DNA from: Lachnospiraceae bacterium XBB2008
GTDB taxonomy: Bacteria > Bacillota > Clostridia > Lachnospirales > Lachnospiraceae
Length of the DNA: 64,000 bases
Reading direction: 5' to 3'
Assembly: GCA_900102235.1 (NCBI GenBank)
Contig: FMVL01000005.1
Span: forward strand, 310,001 to 374,000
Within the stretch, counting starts at the first letter, position 1; the number at the start of each line of letters is the position of its first letter. Below are positions 1-8,807 of this stretch, piece by piece. The notes beneath the pieces are model-generated. The model worked only from the letters and a program-made list of their open reading frames with translations. It did no database searches and was not told the origin of the DNA. Both the position numbers and the translations under genes were made by a program.

Positions 1-109
1 CACCAATCATCAGGGTGCCCGCAGCCTTATCATGAAGGTTGAGAGAGACGAACTTGTAGAGGAACTCTTAAGCGAGTATATCCACAGCAAGGGCTGGGAC
101 CAGAAGTAA
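1..109 (+). CDS. ireB: IreB family regulatory phosphoprotein (UPF0297), C-terminal part
   Basis: Only the last 35 codons are in the window; reading from base 2 gives an open frame ending at TAA 107-109. The visible residues ARSLIMKVERDELVEELL match the conserved C-terminal half of the IreB/YrzL family, small cytoplasmic proteins phosphorylated by the PASTA kinase IreK in enterococci and linked there to cell-wall stress resistance. The identification is supported by the neighbours: ruvX starts 15 bases downstream and a DUF1292 gene follows, which is the usual Firmicutes order yrzL-yrrK-yrzB. The N-terminal part lies outside the window. Confidence 0.85.
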   Translation, partial: TNHQGARSLIMKVERDELVEELLSEYIHSKGWDQK

Positions 110-124
110 TACCGGAGAGCTCTC

Positions 125-562
125 ATGCGCATAATGGGATTGGACTACGGCTCCAAAACGGTGGGAGTCGCTATGAGCGATCCCCTGCACATAACAGCAC
201 AGGGGACAGAGATCATACGCAGGGAAAAAGAAAACCATATGCGAAAGACTCTGGCGCGGATCGATGAACTGATAAAGGAATACGAAGTCGGTCTGATCGT
301 TCTGGGATACCCCTTAAACATGGATGATTCGCGCGGCCCGCGCGCTTTGGCAAGCGAGGAACTTGCCCGCAAACTGAAGAGCCGGACAGGACTTGATGTG
401 GTCCTTTGGGATGAGCGGCTGACCACGGTCGAAGCAGACGAAATCATGAGTGAGGCGCGCATTCATCATAAAGACCGTAAGCAATATGTAGACAAGATCG
501 CGGCAACGATCATTCTTCAGAATTATCTTGACGAAACCCGGGATAAACCCGGAGAGGATTGA
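125..562 (+). CDS. ruvX: Holliday junction resolvase-like nuclease RuvX/YqgF
   Basis: A 145-residue protein of normal family length. It shows the RNase H-like fold signatures: [16 protein letters not shown] at the N-terminus with the first catalytic Asp, the [15 protein letters not shown] segment, and [12 protein letters not shown] with the second acidic site. YqgF proteins act on branched DNA and, in several bacteria, on 16S rRNA 5'-end maturation, so the exact role here is not settled by sequence. A GGAGAG box at about 114 precedes ATG 125. It sits between ireB and the DUF1292 gene in a conserved operon; its TGA (560-562) lies 1 base before the TTG proposed as start of the next gene. Confidence 0.93.
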   Translation: MRIMGLDYGSKTVGVAMSDPLHITAQGTEIIRREKENHMRKTLARIDELIKEYEVGLIVLGYPLNMDDSRGPRALASEELARKLKSRTGLDVVLWDERLTTVEADEIMSEARIHHKDRKQYVDKIAATIILQNYLDETRDKPGED

Positions 563-563
563 T

Positions 564-818
564 TTGGAAAAGATAACATTTGCCCCTGAGGGGGAGGAAA
601 CTATAGATTTTTACATACTCGAGACAACGAGACTCGGCGGCGTCGATTATATCCTGGTAACGGAAGAGCCCGAGGGCGATGGCCAGGCCTATATAATGAA
701 GGATCTCTCGGATCCCGGCGATGAAGAGGCTCTGTACGAGATGGTGGAAGATGAAGATGAGCTGAAGGCCGTAGGAAAGGTCTTTGAGAGCATCTTAGAG
801 GACGTGAATATTGTATGA
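564..818 (+). CDS. DUF1292 family protein (YrzB-like)
   Basis: A small acidic protein of 84 residues. An open frame extends back to ATG 528 inside ruvX, but I choose TTG 564. GGAGAGG lies at 551-557 at the right distance, and the protein then begins (M)EKITFAPEGEETIDFYILE, the usual start of DUF1292 proteins. The body carries the family pattern of an N-terminal beta hairpin (TRLGGVDYILVTEE) and an acidic helical tail. Function is unknown; the family is fixed by its place after ruvX in Firmicutes. Its stop overlaps the RNase J start (ATGA at 815-818), implying translational coupling. Confidence 0.85.
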   Translation: MEKITFAPEGEETIDFYILETTRLGGVDYILVTEEPEGDGQAYIMKDLSDPGDEEALYEMVEDEDELKAVGKVFESILEDVNIV

Positions 819-2494
819 GTGATAACAGAAAGTCACAGGACGAGGGCTCCAGACTGAAGATAATCCCTCTTGGCGGATTGGAGCAGATCGGACTGAACAT
901 TACTGCCTTCGAGTACGAAGACAGTATTATTGTGGTGGATTGCGGTCTGGCGTTCCCTACTGATGATATGCTGGGAATCGATCTGGTGATCCCTGATGTA
1001 ACATATCTTCTGGACAATCAGGCCAAAGTTAAGGCCTTTGTGATCACACACGGTCACGAGGACCATATCGGAGCGCTTCCCTATATCTTAAAGGTCCTGA
1101 ATATCCCGATATATGCCACGAGGCTTACCCTCGGACTTATCGAAAACAAGCTGATCGAACATGAACTCATTGACGTGACTGAGCGGCATGAGGTGGCCTT
1201 CGGAGATACGATCACTCTCGGCAAGTTCAAGGTAGAGTTCATCAAGACGAATCACAGTATCGTTGATGCTGCGGCTCTGGCCATATACAGTCCCGTCGGT
1301 ACCGTAATACATACGGGGGATTTCAAGGTTGACTATACTCCTCTGTATGGTGATGCGATAGATCTGCAGAGGTTTGCTGAGATCGGGCGAGATGGTGTTC
1401 TGGCCCTTATGTGCGACTCCACCAATGCCGAGCGAAAGGGCTTTACCCCCTCCGAAAGGACGCTCAGTGTCGCATTCGATGCGCTTTTTGCCGAGCATAA
1501 GGGAAAAAGGATCATAGTTGCGACGTTTGCATCCAATGTTGACCGCGTGCAGCAGATCATAGATACGGCTTACCGCTTTGACAGAAAAGTTGTGGTCGAA
1601 GGCCGGAGCATGGTCAATATCATAGATACCGCATCCAATCTGGGATGCCTGAACATCCCGGACAATACACTGATAGACATAGAAGAGATCAAAAACTATC
1701 CCGATGATAAGATGGTCATCATCACAACCGGGTCTCAGGGCGAGAGCATGGCTGCATTAAGCCGCATGGCTGACGGCAACCATCGTAAGATAAGCATTAC
1801 AGCCAACGACACCATCATCTTCAGCTCACATCCGATCCCCGGAAACGAAAAAGCGGTGACCAATGTCATCAATGAGCTCCTTCAGCGCGGCGCGGAGGTT
1901 ATTTTCCAGGATGTACATGTATCCGGCCACGCCTGCCAGGAAGAGATCAAGCTGATATATACTCTGGTCCAGCCGAAGTATTCGATCCCGGTGCACGGAG
2001 AATATAAGCATCTGAAGGCACAGGCCAGCATAGCCGCCGATCTGGGGATCCCGAAGGAGAATATCTTCATCATCTCCACGGGCGATGTGCTGTGCTTAAG
2101 TCCCGACAGCGCGGAAGTCAGGGGAAAAGTGCCCGTCGGAGCGATCATGGTAGACGGTCTGGGCGTCGGAGATGTCGGGAATGTGGTATTAAGAGACCGT
2201 CAGAGATTGGCAAAAGACGGTATTTTGATTGTAGTTGTTGCTCTGGACCAGTATAATAAAGAAGTTCTGGCGGGACCGGATATCGTTTCAAGAGGATTCG
2301 TGTATGTGAAAGAATCCGATGAACTGATGAACGGGGCATGGGAAGTGGCTTACGAGACCATAGACGGATGCTTAAGCCGGGGACAGACGGACTGGAACCG
2401 GATGAAGATGATATTACGTGATAATCTCGGAGACTATATATGGAAGCAGACCAAGCGCAAACCCATGATACTTCCGATAATCCAGGAGATATGA
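815..2494 (+). CDS. rnj: Ribonuclease J
   Basis: A 559-residue metallo-beta-lactamase/beta-CASP nuclease of the usual family length. RNase J is a dual 5'-exonuclease and endonuclease for mRNA turnover and rRNA maturation in bacteria without a strong RNase E. Visible marks are the zinc motif HGHEDH at residues 79-84, the later metal ligands in TNHSIVDAAALAI and HTGDFKVDYTP, the beta-CASP stretch MCDSTNAERKGFTPSE with TTGSQGESMAAL, and SSHPIPGNEKAV and VSGHACQEE. The C-terminal domain is complete. It is translationally coupled to the DUF1292 gene. J1 and J2 paralogues cannot be told apart with confidence from one copy. Confidence 0.95.
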   Translation: MSDNRKSQDEGSRLKIIPLGGLEQIGLNITAFEYEDSIIVVDCGLAFPTDDMLGIDLVIPDVTYLLDNQAKVKAFVITHGHEDHIGALPYILKVLNIPIYATRLTLGLIENKLIEHELIDVTERHEVAFGDTITLGKFKVEFIKTNHSIVDAAALAIYSPVGTVIHTGDFKVDYTPLYGDAIDLQRFAEIGRDGVLALMCDSTNAERKGFTPSERTLSVAFDALFAEHKGKRIIVATFASNVDRVQQIIDTAYRFDRKVVVEGRSMVNIIDTASNLGCLNIPDNTLIDIEEIKNYPDDKMVIITTGSQGESMAALSRMADGNHRKISITANDTIIFSSHPIPGNEKAVTNVINELLQRGAEVIFQDVHVSGHACQEEIKLIYTLVQPKYSIPVHGEYKHLKAQASIAADLGIPKENIFIISTGDVLCLSPDSAEVRGKVPVGAIMVDGLGVGDVGNVVLRDRQRLAKDGILIVVVALDQYNKEVLAGPDIVSRGFVYVKESDELMNGAWEVAYETIDGCLSRGQTDWNRMKMILRDNLGDYIWKQTKRKPMILPIIQEI

Positions 2495-2507
2495 GCAGGA
2501 GTGTAAC

Positions 2508-2840
2508 ATGACCGTCGAACAGATAGGAATGGCTGCAAAAGAATACGCCGCAAAGATACAGGAGACGGACATCTATCGCGACTATTGCAAAGCCCGTGAG
2601 CAGATAAAAAAGGATCCCGAACTGTATGCGAAGGTAAACGAGTACAGAAGGGCGACCTTTGAACTGCAGAACAACACCGATCAGGACCAGCTTTTTGACA
2701 GGATGGACGCCTATGAGAAGGAGTATGAGTCGTTCAGGGAAAACCCGCTCGTGGAAAACTTCCTTCAGGCTGAGCTTGCTTTTTGCAGGATGATGCAGGA
2801 GCTCAACATACTGATCCTGGATCATCTGGATTTCGAGTAA
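2508..2840 (+). CDS. YlbF/YmcA family protein
   Basis: A 110-residue, almost wholly alpha-helical protein with the family layout: an N-terminal helix (VEQIGMAAKEYAAKI), then YRDYCKAREQIKKDPELYAKVNEYRRA, and a C-terminal LNILILDHLDFE helix. In Bacillus subtilis YlbF, YmcA and YaaT form a complex that acts with RNase Y in mRNA maturation and influences competence and biofilm formation. The position directly after RNase J fits an RNA-decay role, though that is inference. It has an AGGAG box and lies 13 bases after the RNase J stop, in the same operon. Confidence 0.8.
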   Translation: MTVEQIGMAAKEYAAKIQETDIYRDYCKAREQIKKDPELYAKVNEYRRATFELQNNTDQDQLFDRMDAYEKEYESFRENPLVENFLQAELAFCRMMQELNILILDHLDFE

Positions 2841-2853
2841 TAAGAGGAGTGTT

Positions 2854-3366
2854 ATGAAAGCAGGAGAGATAATCGGATCCATTCTGGAGACGATAATTAA
2901 ACTTGCCATATTTATCTTTCTGGGAGTGCTCATATACCGCGGAGCACTGATGGCGTACGATTACGGCTATCGTGTTTTCACCGAGGCCCCCGTATCTGTC
3001 GGAGAAGGAAGGATCATATCCATTGAGGTCAAGGAAGACATGTCTTCAAGGGAACTCGGAGATATGCTTCAGCAGAAGGGACTCATCCGTGATTCGAAGA
3101 TATTCTTTTTGCAGGAACTGCTCAGTGAATATCACGGAAAAGAAACTCCGGGCATCTATGACCTGAGCACTGCGATGACCGCCGAAGAGATGCTTGCGGT
3201 GATGTCCATGGAACCCGTTGAAGAAGAAAGCGAAGAGGAGCTCGTGGTCATCCCCGAGGAAGCGGAGGAAGAGGAACTGTATATCTCCGAGGAGGATGCC
3301 GAATCCATGATGGGAGAGGGAACTACGCTGATCGAAGGGGAGGCCGCTACGGAACCGGCTGAATGA
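2854..3366 (+). CDS. Short MltG-like (YceG-like) membrane protein lacking the catalytic domain
   Basis: A 170-residue protein with an N-terminal membrane helix (about 13-33, LAIFIFLGVLIYRGALM) and an extracellular segment resembling the LysM-like part of endolytic transglycosylase MltG: EDMSSRELGDMLQQKGLIRDS, then the GIYDLSTAMTAEEMLAVM substrate-domain-like stretch. Full MltG is about 330-350 residues and carries a catalytic Glu domain; that domain is absent and the chain ends in a very acidic tail (PEEAEEEELYISEEDAE). It is therefore unlikely to cleave glycan by itself and may be a regulatory or binding remnant. RBS GAGGAG; its TGA overlaps the start of the methyltransferase gene. Confidence 0.72.
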   Translation: MKAGEIIGSILETIIKLAIFIFLGVLIYRGALMAYDYGYRVFTEAPVSVGEGRIISIEVKEDMSSRELGDMLQQKGLIRDSKIFFLQELLSEYHGKETPGIYDLSTAMTAEEMLAVMSMEPVEEESEEELVVIPEEAEEEELYISEEDAESMMGEGTTLIEGEAATEPAE

Positions 3367-4010
3367 TGGATGAAACAAGGGTTGATTCGTACATAGAGTC
3401 ACTGGGATCACCGGCTCCCGCATATCTGGAGGAACTGGCAAAAAGCGCCGGATTGGCAGGCATTCCGATCATCCGGCCCCCGATGAGGGACTTTCTGCGT
3501 ACTGTCATATTGATGCACGGACCAATGACGATACTCGAGATAGGGTGCGCCGTTGGTTTTTCTGCGTTATATATGAGAGAATATGCACCTGAAGAGTGCA
3601 GGATCACAACCATAGAAAACTACGAACCCAGGATCGCCGAGGCAAAGGCTAATTTCGCAAAGTATGATCCGGATTCACGGATCCGGCTTATAGAGGGGGA
3701 TGCCGTGGAGATCGTAAAGGATCTGGGTGAAGCATATGACCTGATATTCATGGACGGTCCCAAGGGTCAGTATATAAACATGTACGAAGATATCAAACGT
3801 CTGCTCCCGCCCGGAGGCGTGCTGATCTCGGATAACATCCTTCAGGAAGGCGATATCCTGGAGAGCCGTTATGCCGTGACCAGAAGAGACAGGACCATCC
3901 ACAGCCGGATGAGAGACTATCTGTATAAACTGACACATGATGAGGATTATTCCACGAGCATCGTTCCGCTTGCAGACGGAGCTTCGCTCAGCGTAAGATT
4001 GGGAACATGA
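3363..4010 (+). CDS. trmR: Class I SAM-dependent O-methyltransferase, TrmR/YrrM type
   Basis: A 215-residue methyltransferase of the catechol-O-methyltransferase-like family (COG4122). The SAM site is visible as ILEIGCAVGFSALYM, followed by the acidic ITTIENYEPRIAEAK strand end and the metal-binding DLIFMDGPKGQY segment. In Bacillus subtilis the orthologue TrmR (YrrM) methylates 5-hydroxyuridine at the tRNA wobble position to 5-methoxyuridine. The hydroxylation there needs U32 peptidase-family proteins encoded next door, and a U32-family gene indeed follows with a 4-base overlap. The pairing supports a tRNA role over small-molecule methylation; this rests on family and context. ATG 3363 overlaps the upstream stop. 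Confidence 0.84.
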   Translation: MMDETRVDSYIESLGSPAPAYLEELAKSAGLAGIPIIRPPMRDFLRTVILMHGPMTILEIGCAVGFSALYMREYAPEECRITTIENYEPRIAEAKANFAKYDPDSRIRLIEGDAVEIVKDLGEAYDLIFMDGPKGQYINMYEDIKRLLPPGGVLISDNILQEGDILESRYAVTRRDRTIHSRMRDYLYKLTHDEDYSTSIVPLADGASLSVRLGT

Positions 4011-5239
4011 TGAAGAAACCCGAACTGCTGGTTCCCGCAGGGAGCCTGGATGTGTTAAAGACCGCAGTGGATTATGGTGCCGATGCGGTATATATAGGCG
4101 GAGAGGAATTCGGGCTCAGAGCCAAAGCCCATAACTTTTCCACGGAGGAGATGGCCGAGGGCATTGCTTATGCACATGCAAACGGCGTAAAAGTCCATGT
4201 CACCGTGAATATCCTTGCGCACAATTATGATCTGGACGGAGTCAGGGAGTATCTTAAGGAGATACATGAGATACGCCCGGATGCCCTGATAATCGCGGAT
4301 CCCGGGATATTCACCATGGCGAGGGAGATATGTCCCGAGATCGATATACACATATCCACTCAGGCGAATAATACCAATTACGAGACATATCTGTTCTGGC
4401 ACCGGCTGGGCGCTAAGCGCGTGGTCTCGGCCAGGGAGCTGTCGCTTGCGGAGATAAAGCAGATCAGGGAAAAGATCCCGGCGGATATGGAGATCGAGAG
4501 TTTCATTCACGGAGCCATGTGCATATCCTATTCCGGGAGATGTTTATTAAGTAACTATTTTACGGGAAGAGACGCGAATCACGGCGCCTGCACGCATCCC
4601 TGCCGCTGGAAATATGCGGTCGTCGAGGAGACCAGACCCGGAGAATATCTTCCCGTGTATGAGAACGAGCGCGGGACCTATATATTCAATTCAAAAGACC
4701 TGTGCATGATAGACCATATCCCGGAGATGATCGATGCGGGCATAGACAGTTTCAAGATCGAAGGAAGGATGAAGACGGCTCTGTATGTGGCTACGGTCGC
4801 AAGGACCTACCGTGCGGCGATAGACGATTATCTTACGGATCCGGCCCTGTATGCATCCAATCTCGAGCTTTACCGCGAAGAGATCAGAAAGTGCACATAC
4901 AGACAGTTCACGACCGGGTTTTATTTCGGGAAGCCCACTCACGAAACGCAGATCTACGACAGTAATACCTATGTCAACGAATATGTGTATCTCGGAACCG
5001 TAAAGGAGGTCACGGACGACGGTTTTGCGCTTTTTGAGCAAAAAAACAAGTTCTGTGTGGGAGATACTATTGAGATTATGAAGAAAAGTCTTCATAATAT
5101 AGAAATTGAGGTTTTGAAGATGCGGACTGCCGAGGGTGAGGAAGTGGATTCCTGTCCTCATTCGAGACAGATGATATACGCACTGTTTTCGGAGACACCG
5201 GAGGCCGGAGACATAATCCGCCAAAAAGGACAGGCCTGA
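4007..5239 (+). CDS. Peptidase U32 family protein, probable tRNA uridine hydroxylation factor
   Basis: A 410-residue protein starting with the family signature KPELLVPAGSLDVLKTAVDYGADAVYIGG. It has the U32 pattern ESFIHGAMCISYSGRCLLSNY and ANHGACTHPCRWKY, whose cysteines ligate an iron-sulfur cluster in characterised members, and the C-terminal beta-barrel (YLGTVKEVTDDGFALFEQ). Despite the name, studied members hydroxylate nucleic acid bases or quinones: TrhP (YrrN/YrrO) makes 5-hydroxyuridine in tRNA and RlhA acts on 23S rRNA. Overlap with the TrmR-type gene favours the tRNA branch. B. subtilis has two such genes in tandem, while only one is seen here. Confidence 0.88.
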   Translation: MMKKPELLVPAGSLDVLKTAVDYGADAVYIGGEEFGLRAKAHNFSTEEMAEGIAYAHANGVKVHVTVNILAHNYDLDGVREYLKEIHEIRPDALIIADPGIFTMAREICPEIDIHISTQANNTNYETYLFWHRLGAKRVVSARELSLAEIKQIREKIPADMEIESFIHGAMCISYSGRCLLSNYFTGRDANHGACTHPCRWKYAVVEETRPGEYLPVYENERGTYIFNSKDLCMIDHIPEMIDAGIDSFKIEGRMKTALYVATVARTYRAAIDDYLTDPALYASNLELYREEIRKCTYRQFTTGFYFGKPTHETQIYDSNTYVNEYVYLGTVKEVTDDGFALFEQKNKFCVGDTIEIMKKSLHNIEIEVLKMRTAEGEEVDSCPHSRQMIYALFSETPEAGDIIRQKGQA

Positions 5240-5257
5240 TAAAGAAGGAGCATATTA

Positions 5258-7360
5258 ATGAGCGAAGTATCTGAATTATTCGGAAAAAATGTATTTACCC
5301 TAGGGAAGATGAAAGAGCGTCTCCCCAAGAATGTATACAGGGAACTGATCAAGGTCATGAATCAGGGCGGCGAGCTTTCGATGGAAGCCGCCAACGTGGT
5401 CGCCAAAGCCATGAAGGACTGGGCAGAGGAGAACGGAGCGACGCATTATACCCACTGGTTCCAGCCTCTTACCGGCATCACGGCGGAAAAGCATGATGCC
5501 TTCGTATCGCTTCCGGATGAAGACGGCAAGATGATCACGGAGTTTTCCGGCAAGGAGCTCATAAAGGGCGAGCCCGATGCTTCCTCTTTTCCTTCGGGAG
5601 GCTTAAGAGCTACATTCGAGGCCAGAGGATATACGGCTTGGGATATTACTTCTCCCGCATTCCTCAAGGAATCCTCCTGCGGAGTGATCCTGTGTATCCC
5701 GACCGCCTTCTGTTCATATACCGGAGAGGCTCTGGATAAGAAGACACCTCTTCTGCGTTCGACCGAGGCGCTCAGCGAGCAGGCATTGAGGATAGTCAGG
5801 CTGTTCGGCAATAAAGAAGCAAAGAAAGTCACTCCCTGTGTAGGTCCCGAGCAGGAATACTTCCTGGTTGATGCGGATCTTTACATGCAGAGGTCCGACC
5901 TGATGTTTGCCGGAAGGACTCTTTTCGGCGCCCCGGCACCGAAGGGCCAGGAGATGGACGATCATTATTTCGGCGTCATCAGAGAAAGAGTCGGAGCCTT
6001 CATGAAGGACTTAAACGAGGAACTCTGGAAGCTCGGCATTCTGGCCAAAACCCAGCATAACGAGGTCGCACCGGCTCAGCACGAGCTTGCGCCGATATTT
6101 GATACCGTTAATATCGCAGTCGATCACAACCAGCTCGTCATGGAGACCATGAAGCGTGTAGCGACAAGACATAACTTAAGATGTCTGCTTCACGAGAAGC
6201 CCTATGCGGGAGTCAACGGATCCGGTAAGCACAACAACTGGTCCATTAATACCGACAACGGCGTGAACATGCTCGATCCGGGGGATACTCCCAATGAAAA
6301 CATGCAGTTTCTGCTTGTTCTTGCATGCATCTTGAAAGCAGTAGACGATCATGCTGATCTTTTAAGACAGTCGGCAGCCGATGTCGGAAACGACCACAGA
6401 CTCGGTGCCAATGAGGCACCTCCCGCTATCATATCCGTATTCCTTGGCGAGCAGCTCGAGGATGTGGTAAGGCAGCTGGTCGAGACCGGAGTTGCAAGTT
6501 CCTCCATTCAGGGCGGCAAGCTGGAGACCGGTGTTTCCACTCTGCCTGATTTTGAAAAAGATGCGACCGACAGGAACAGAACCTCACCTTTTGCTTTTAC
6601 CGGTAACAAGTTCGAATTCAGGAGCGTCGGCAGTTCCGATTCCATCGCAAGCCCGAATACGATATTAAATGCCATCGTCGCTGAGGCTTTTGATGAAGCG
6701 GCAAATGTCCTGGAGGCAGCGGACGACTTCGAGATAGCGGTTCATGATCTGATCAAAAAGTACATGACCGAACACCAGAGGATCATATTCAACGGTGACG
6801 GATATTCTGACGAATGGGTAAAGGAAGCGGCAAGAAGAGGTCTTCCGAACATCAAGACCATGATAGAGGCTGCTCCCGCACTTACCACGGATAAGGCCGT
6901 TAAGCTGTTTGAGAGATACAGGATCTTCACGAGACCCGAGCTTGAGTCCCGCGAGGAGATCATCTACGAGACCTATGCGAAGAGCATAAACATCGAGGCT
7001 CTGACCATGATCGACATGGCCGGCAAGCAGATCATCCCTGCCGCTGTTAAGTATTCGGGTGTACTTGCCCGTACGATCAATGAGGTAAAATCAGCCGGAG
7101 TCAACGCGAGCGCCGAAGCAGAGCTTCTCGGAAAAGTTGTCGGATACATCAATGATGCCCAGAAAGCTTACGATAAGCTCAAGGAGGTCAGTGCAAAGGC
7201 CGTAACGATCAAAGAAGCCAAGGACAGGGCATTCTATTTTAAGGATGAAGTCAAGACTACGATGGACGAACTCAGAAAACCCTGCGATGAGCTTGAGATG
7301 ATCGTCGATAAGTCGCTTTGGCCCATACCGACCTATGCGGAGTTGATGTTTGAAGTCTGA
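5258..7360 (+). CDS. glnN: Glutamine synthetase type III
   Basis: A 700-residue enzyme of the long GSIII class, which condenses glutamate and ammonia using ATP in the cytoplasm. Class-specific features are seen in order: an N-terminal domain with VAKAMKDWAEENGATHYTHWFQPLTG, the metal site CVGPEQEYFLVD, KTQHNEVAPAQHELAPIF, the substrate loop NGSGKHNNWS, the DRNRTSPFAFTGNKFEFR nucleotide/metal segment, and a C-terminal helical region ending SLWPIPTYAELMFEV. GSIII is common in Bacteroides and Clostridia. It has its own AAGGAG box 18 bases after the U32 gene, so it may be read from the upstream operon; I see no strong separate promoter. Confidence 0.96.
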   Translation: MSEVSELFGKNVFTLGKMKERLPKNVYRELIKVMNQGGELSMEAANVVAKAMKDWAEENGATHYTHWFQPLTGITAEKHDAFVSLPDEDGKMITEFSGKELIKGEPDASSFPSGGLRATFEARGYTAWDITSPAFLKESSCGVILCIPTAFCSYTGEALDKKTPLLRSTEALSEQALRIVRLFGNKEAKKVTPCVGPEQEYFLVDADLYMQRSDLMFAGRTLFGAPAPKGQEMDDHYFGVIRERVGAFMKDLNEELWKLGILAKTQHNEVAPAQHELAPIFDTVNIAVDHNQLVMETMKRVATRHNLRCLLHEKPYAGVNGSGKHNNWSINTDNGVNMLDPGDTPNENMQFLLVLACILKAVDDHADLLRQSAADVGNDHRLGANEAPPAIISVFLGEQLEDVVRQLVETGVASSSIQGGKLETGVSTLPDFEKDATDRNRTSPFAFTGNKFEFRSVGSSDSIASPNTILNAIVAEAFDEAANVLEAADDFEIAVHDLIKKYMTEHQRIIFNGDGYSDEWVKEAARRGLPNIKTMIEAAPALTTDKAVKLFERYRIFTRPELESREEIIYETYAKSINIEALTMIDMAGKQIIPAAVKYSGVLARTINEVKSAGVNASAEAELLGKVVGYINDAQKAYDKLKEVSAKAVTIKEAKDRAFYFKDEVKTTMDELRKPCDELEMIVDKSLWPIPTYAELMFEV

Positions 7361-7394
7361 TGTTTTTTGACAGACAGGTAATAAAGAAGAGAAC

Positions 7395-8795
7395 ATGGTA
7401 TTCAGTTCAGCCGTATTCCTGCTGGTGTTTCTGCCGGTAGTATTTGTTCTTAATTTCATAATAAAAAAGGAATATTCAAACATATTCCTTCTGATCGCCA
7501 GCCTGATATTTTATGCATGGGGAGAACCATTCCTGGTCTTCCTCATGATACTCTCCATTATCGTGAATTACCTGGCGGGGAGATTTATCGCCAAAGCAAC
7601 GAATACGGGTGCTAAGAGAGCGTGGCTGATAGCCGGTGTTTCTCTTGACCTTCTTTTCCTCGGATACTACAAATACTACGGATTTCTCGTATCGATAATT
7701 AACGGGATAGCCGGGAAAGAGCTGATCCCCGATCCCGGTATCGCGCTTCCGATAGGTATCTCGTTCTTTACTTTCCAGGCCATATCCTACATTGCCGATG
7801 TGTACAGAGGGGAGGTCGAAGCCTCGCCTTCCATAGTCAATACCGCGCTTTACATCTCGTTTTTCCCCCAGCTGATAGCCGGACCCATCGTCAAGTACAG
7901 GGAGATCAATCTCCAGATAATGGACAGGACCATTACGAAGGCGGGGATTTCCCACGGTTTTAAGCGCTTCATATACGGTCTGTCCAAGAAAGTCCTGATA
8001 TCAAATGTTCTCGGTCTGTGTGTTGATACCGTATATTCCTATGACATCACATCCATTGATGCCAAAGCCGCGTGGATAGCGGCTCTCGCATATACATTCC
8101 AGATATACTACGATTTCTCCGGCTATTCCGATATGGCCATAGGTTTGGGAGAGATGTTCGGATTTACGATACCGGAGAACTTCTATTATCCTTATCTGTC
8201 CGGCAGCATAACGGAATTCTGGCGCAGATGGCATATTTCTCTCGGAACCTGGTTCAGGGAGTATGTATATATCCCGCTCGGCGGCAACAGAAAGGGAAAA
8301 GCAAGGACCTACATCAATCTTGTGATAGTTTTCTTCCTTACGGGCCTCTGGCACGGGGCGGATTTCTCGTTCATAATATGGGGACTCTATCACGGATTTT
8401 TCACGATAATGGAAAGACTCGGTCTTAAGAAACTGCTCGACAGGACTAAGATCGTTTCCAAAATATATTGTTTCCTGATCGTAAACTTCGGATGGGTCTT
8501 ATTCCGTGCCGATGATACACTTACGGGATTGCGTTTCATTACAAGGATGCTCCTGCCGTTTCGCCATTCCGGATTAAATCTTGATTACAGGCTATATATG
8601 GATGCCAAGACCGTTTTTATATTTGCGTGTGCGCTGATCGGAGCCGGCATATTGAAGAGTCTTGTTCCCGCAAAGATAGCGGACAAATGGAAAGGCTCGA
8701 TATATGAAGCAGTTTATTGCGTGATCATATTGATCCTTTCGATCGCGGCGATCACATCCAATACATACAACCCGTTCATATATTTCCAGTTCTAG
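7395..8795 (+). CDS. MBOAT family O-acyltransferase (AlgI/DltB-like)
   Basis: A 466-residue polytopic membrane enzyme. Diagnostic parts are FTFQAISYIADVYRG, the WRRWHISLGTWFREYVYIPLGG block and LTGLWHGADFSFIIWGLYHG with the invariant catalytic His. Family members move acyl (often acetyl) groups across the membrane to an extracytoplasmic acceptor such as a polysaccharide or teichoic acid. The following gene is an AlgJ/AlgX-like protein 12 bases downstream, so the pair probably O-acetylates a cell-surface polymer; the polymer is not identifiable. AAGAAGAG precedes ATG 7395. A second, unrelated-in-position MBOAT module is present at 38632-40930. Confidence 0.9.
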   Translation: MVFSSAVFLLVFLPVVFVLNFIIKKEYSNIFLLIASLIFYAWGEPFLVFLMILSIIVNYLAGRFIAKATNTGAKRAWLIAGVSLDLLFLGYYKYYGFLVSIINGIAGKELIPDPGIALPIGISFFTFQAISYIADVYRGEVEASPSIVNTALYISFFPQLIAGPIVKYREINLQIMDRTITKAGISHGFKRFIYGLSKKVLISNVLGLCVDTVYSYDITSIDAKAAWIAALAYTFQIYYDFSGYSDMAIGLGEMFGFTIPENFYYPYLSGSITEFWRRWHISLGTWFREYVYIPLGGNRKGKARTYINLVIVFFLTGLWHGADFSFIIWGLYHGFFTIMERLGLKKLLDRTKIVSKIYCFLIVNFGWVLFRADDTLTGLRFITRMLLPFRHSGLNLDYRLYMDAKTVFIFACALIGAGILKSLVPAKIADKWKGSIYEAVYCVIILILSIAAITSNTYNPFIYFQF

Positions 8796-8807
8796 TATAA
8801 AGATACG

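Noticed and set aside
2145-2933. Minus-strand open frame of 262 codons opposite the RNase J end and the YlbF gene
   Set aside because: It spans two well-supported genes and their gap, has no family pattern and no ribosome-binding site.
5240-5257. Riboswitch or T-box before glutamine synthetase
   Set aside because: Only 18 bases separate it from the upstream gene; there is no room for a structured leader.
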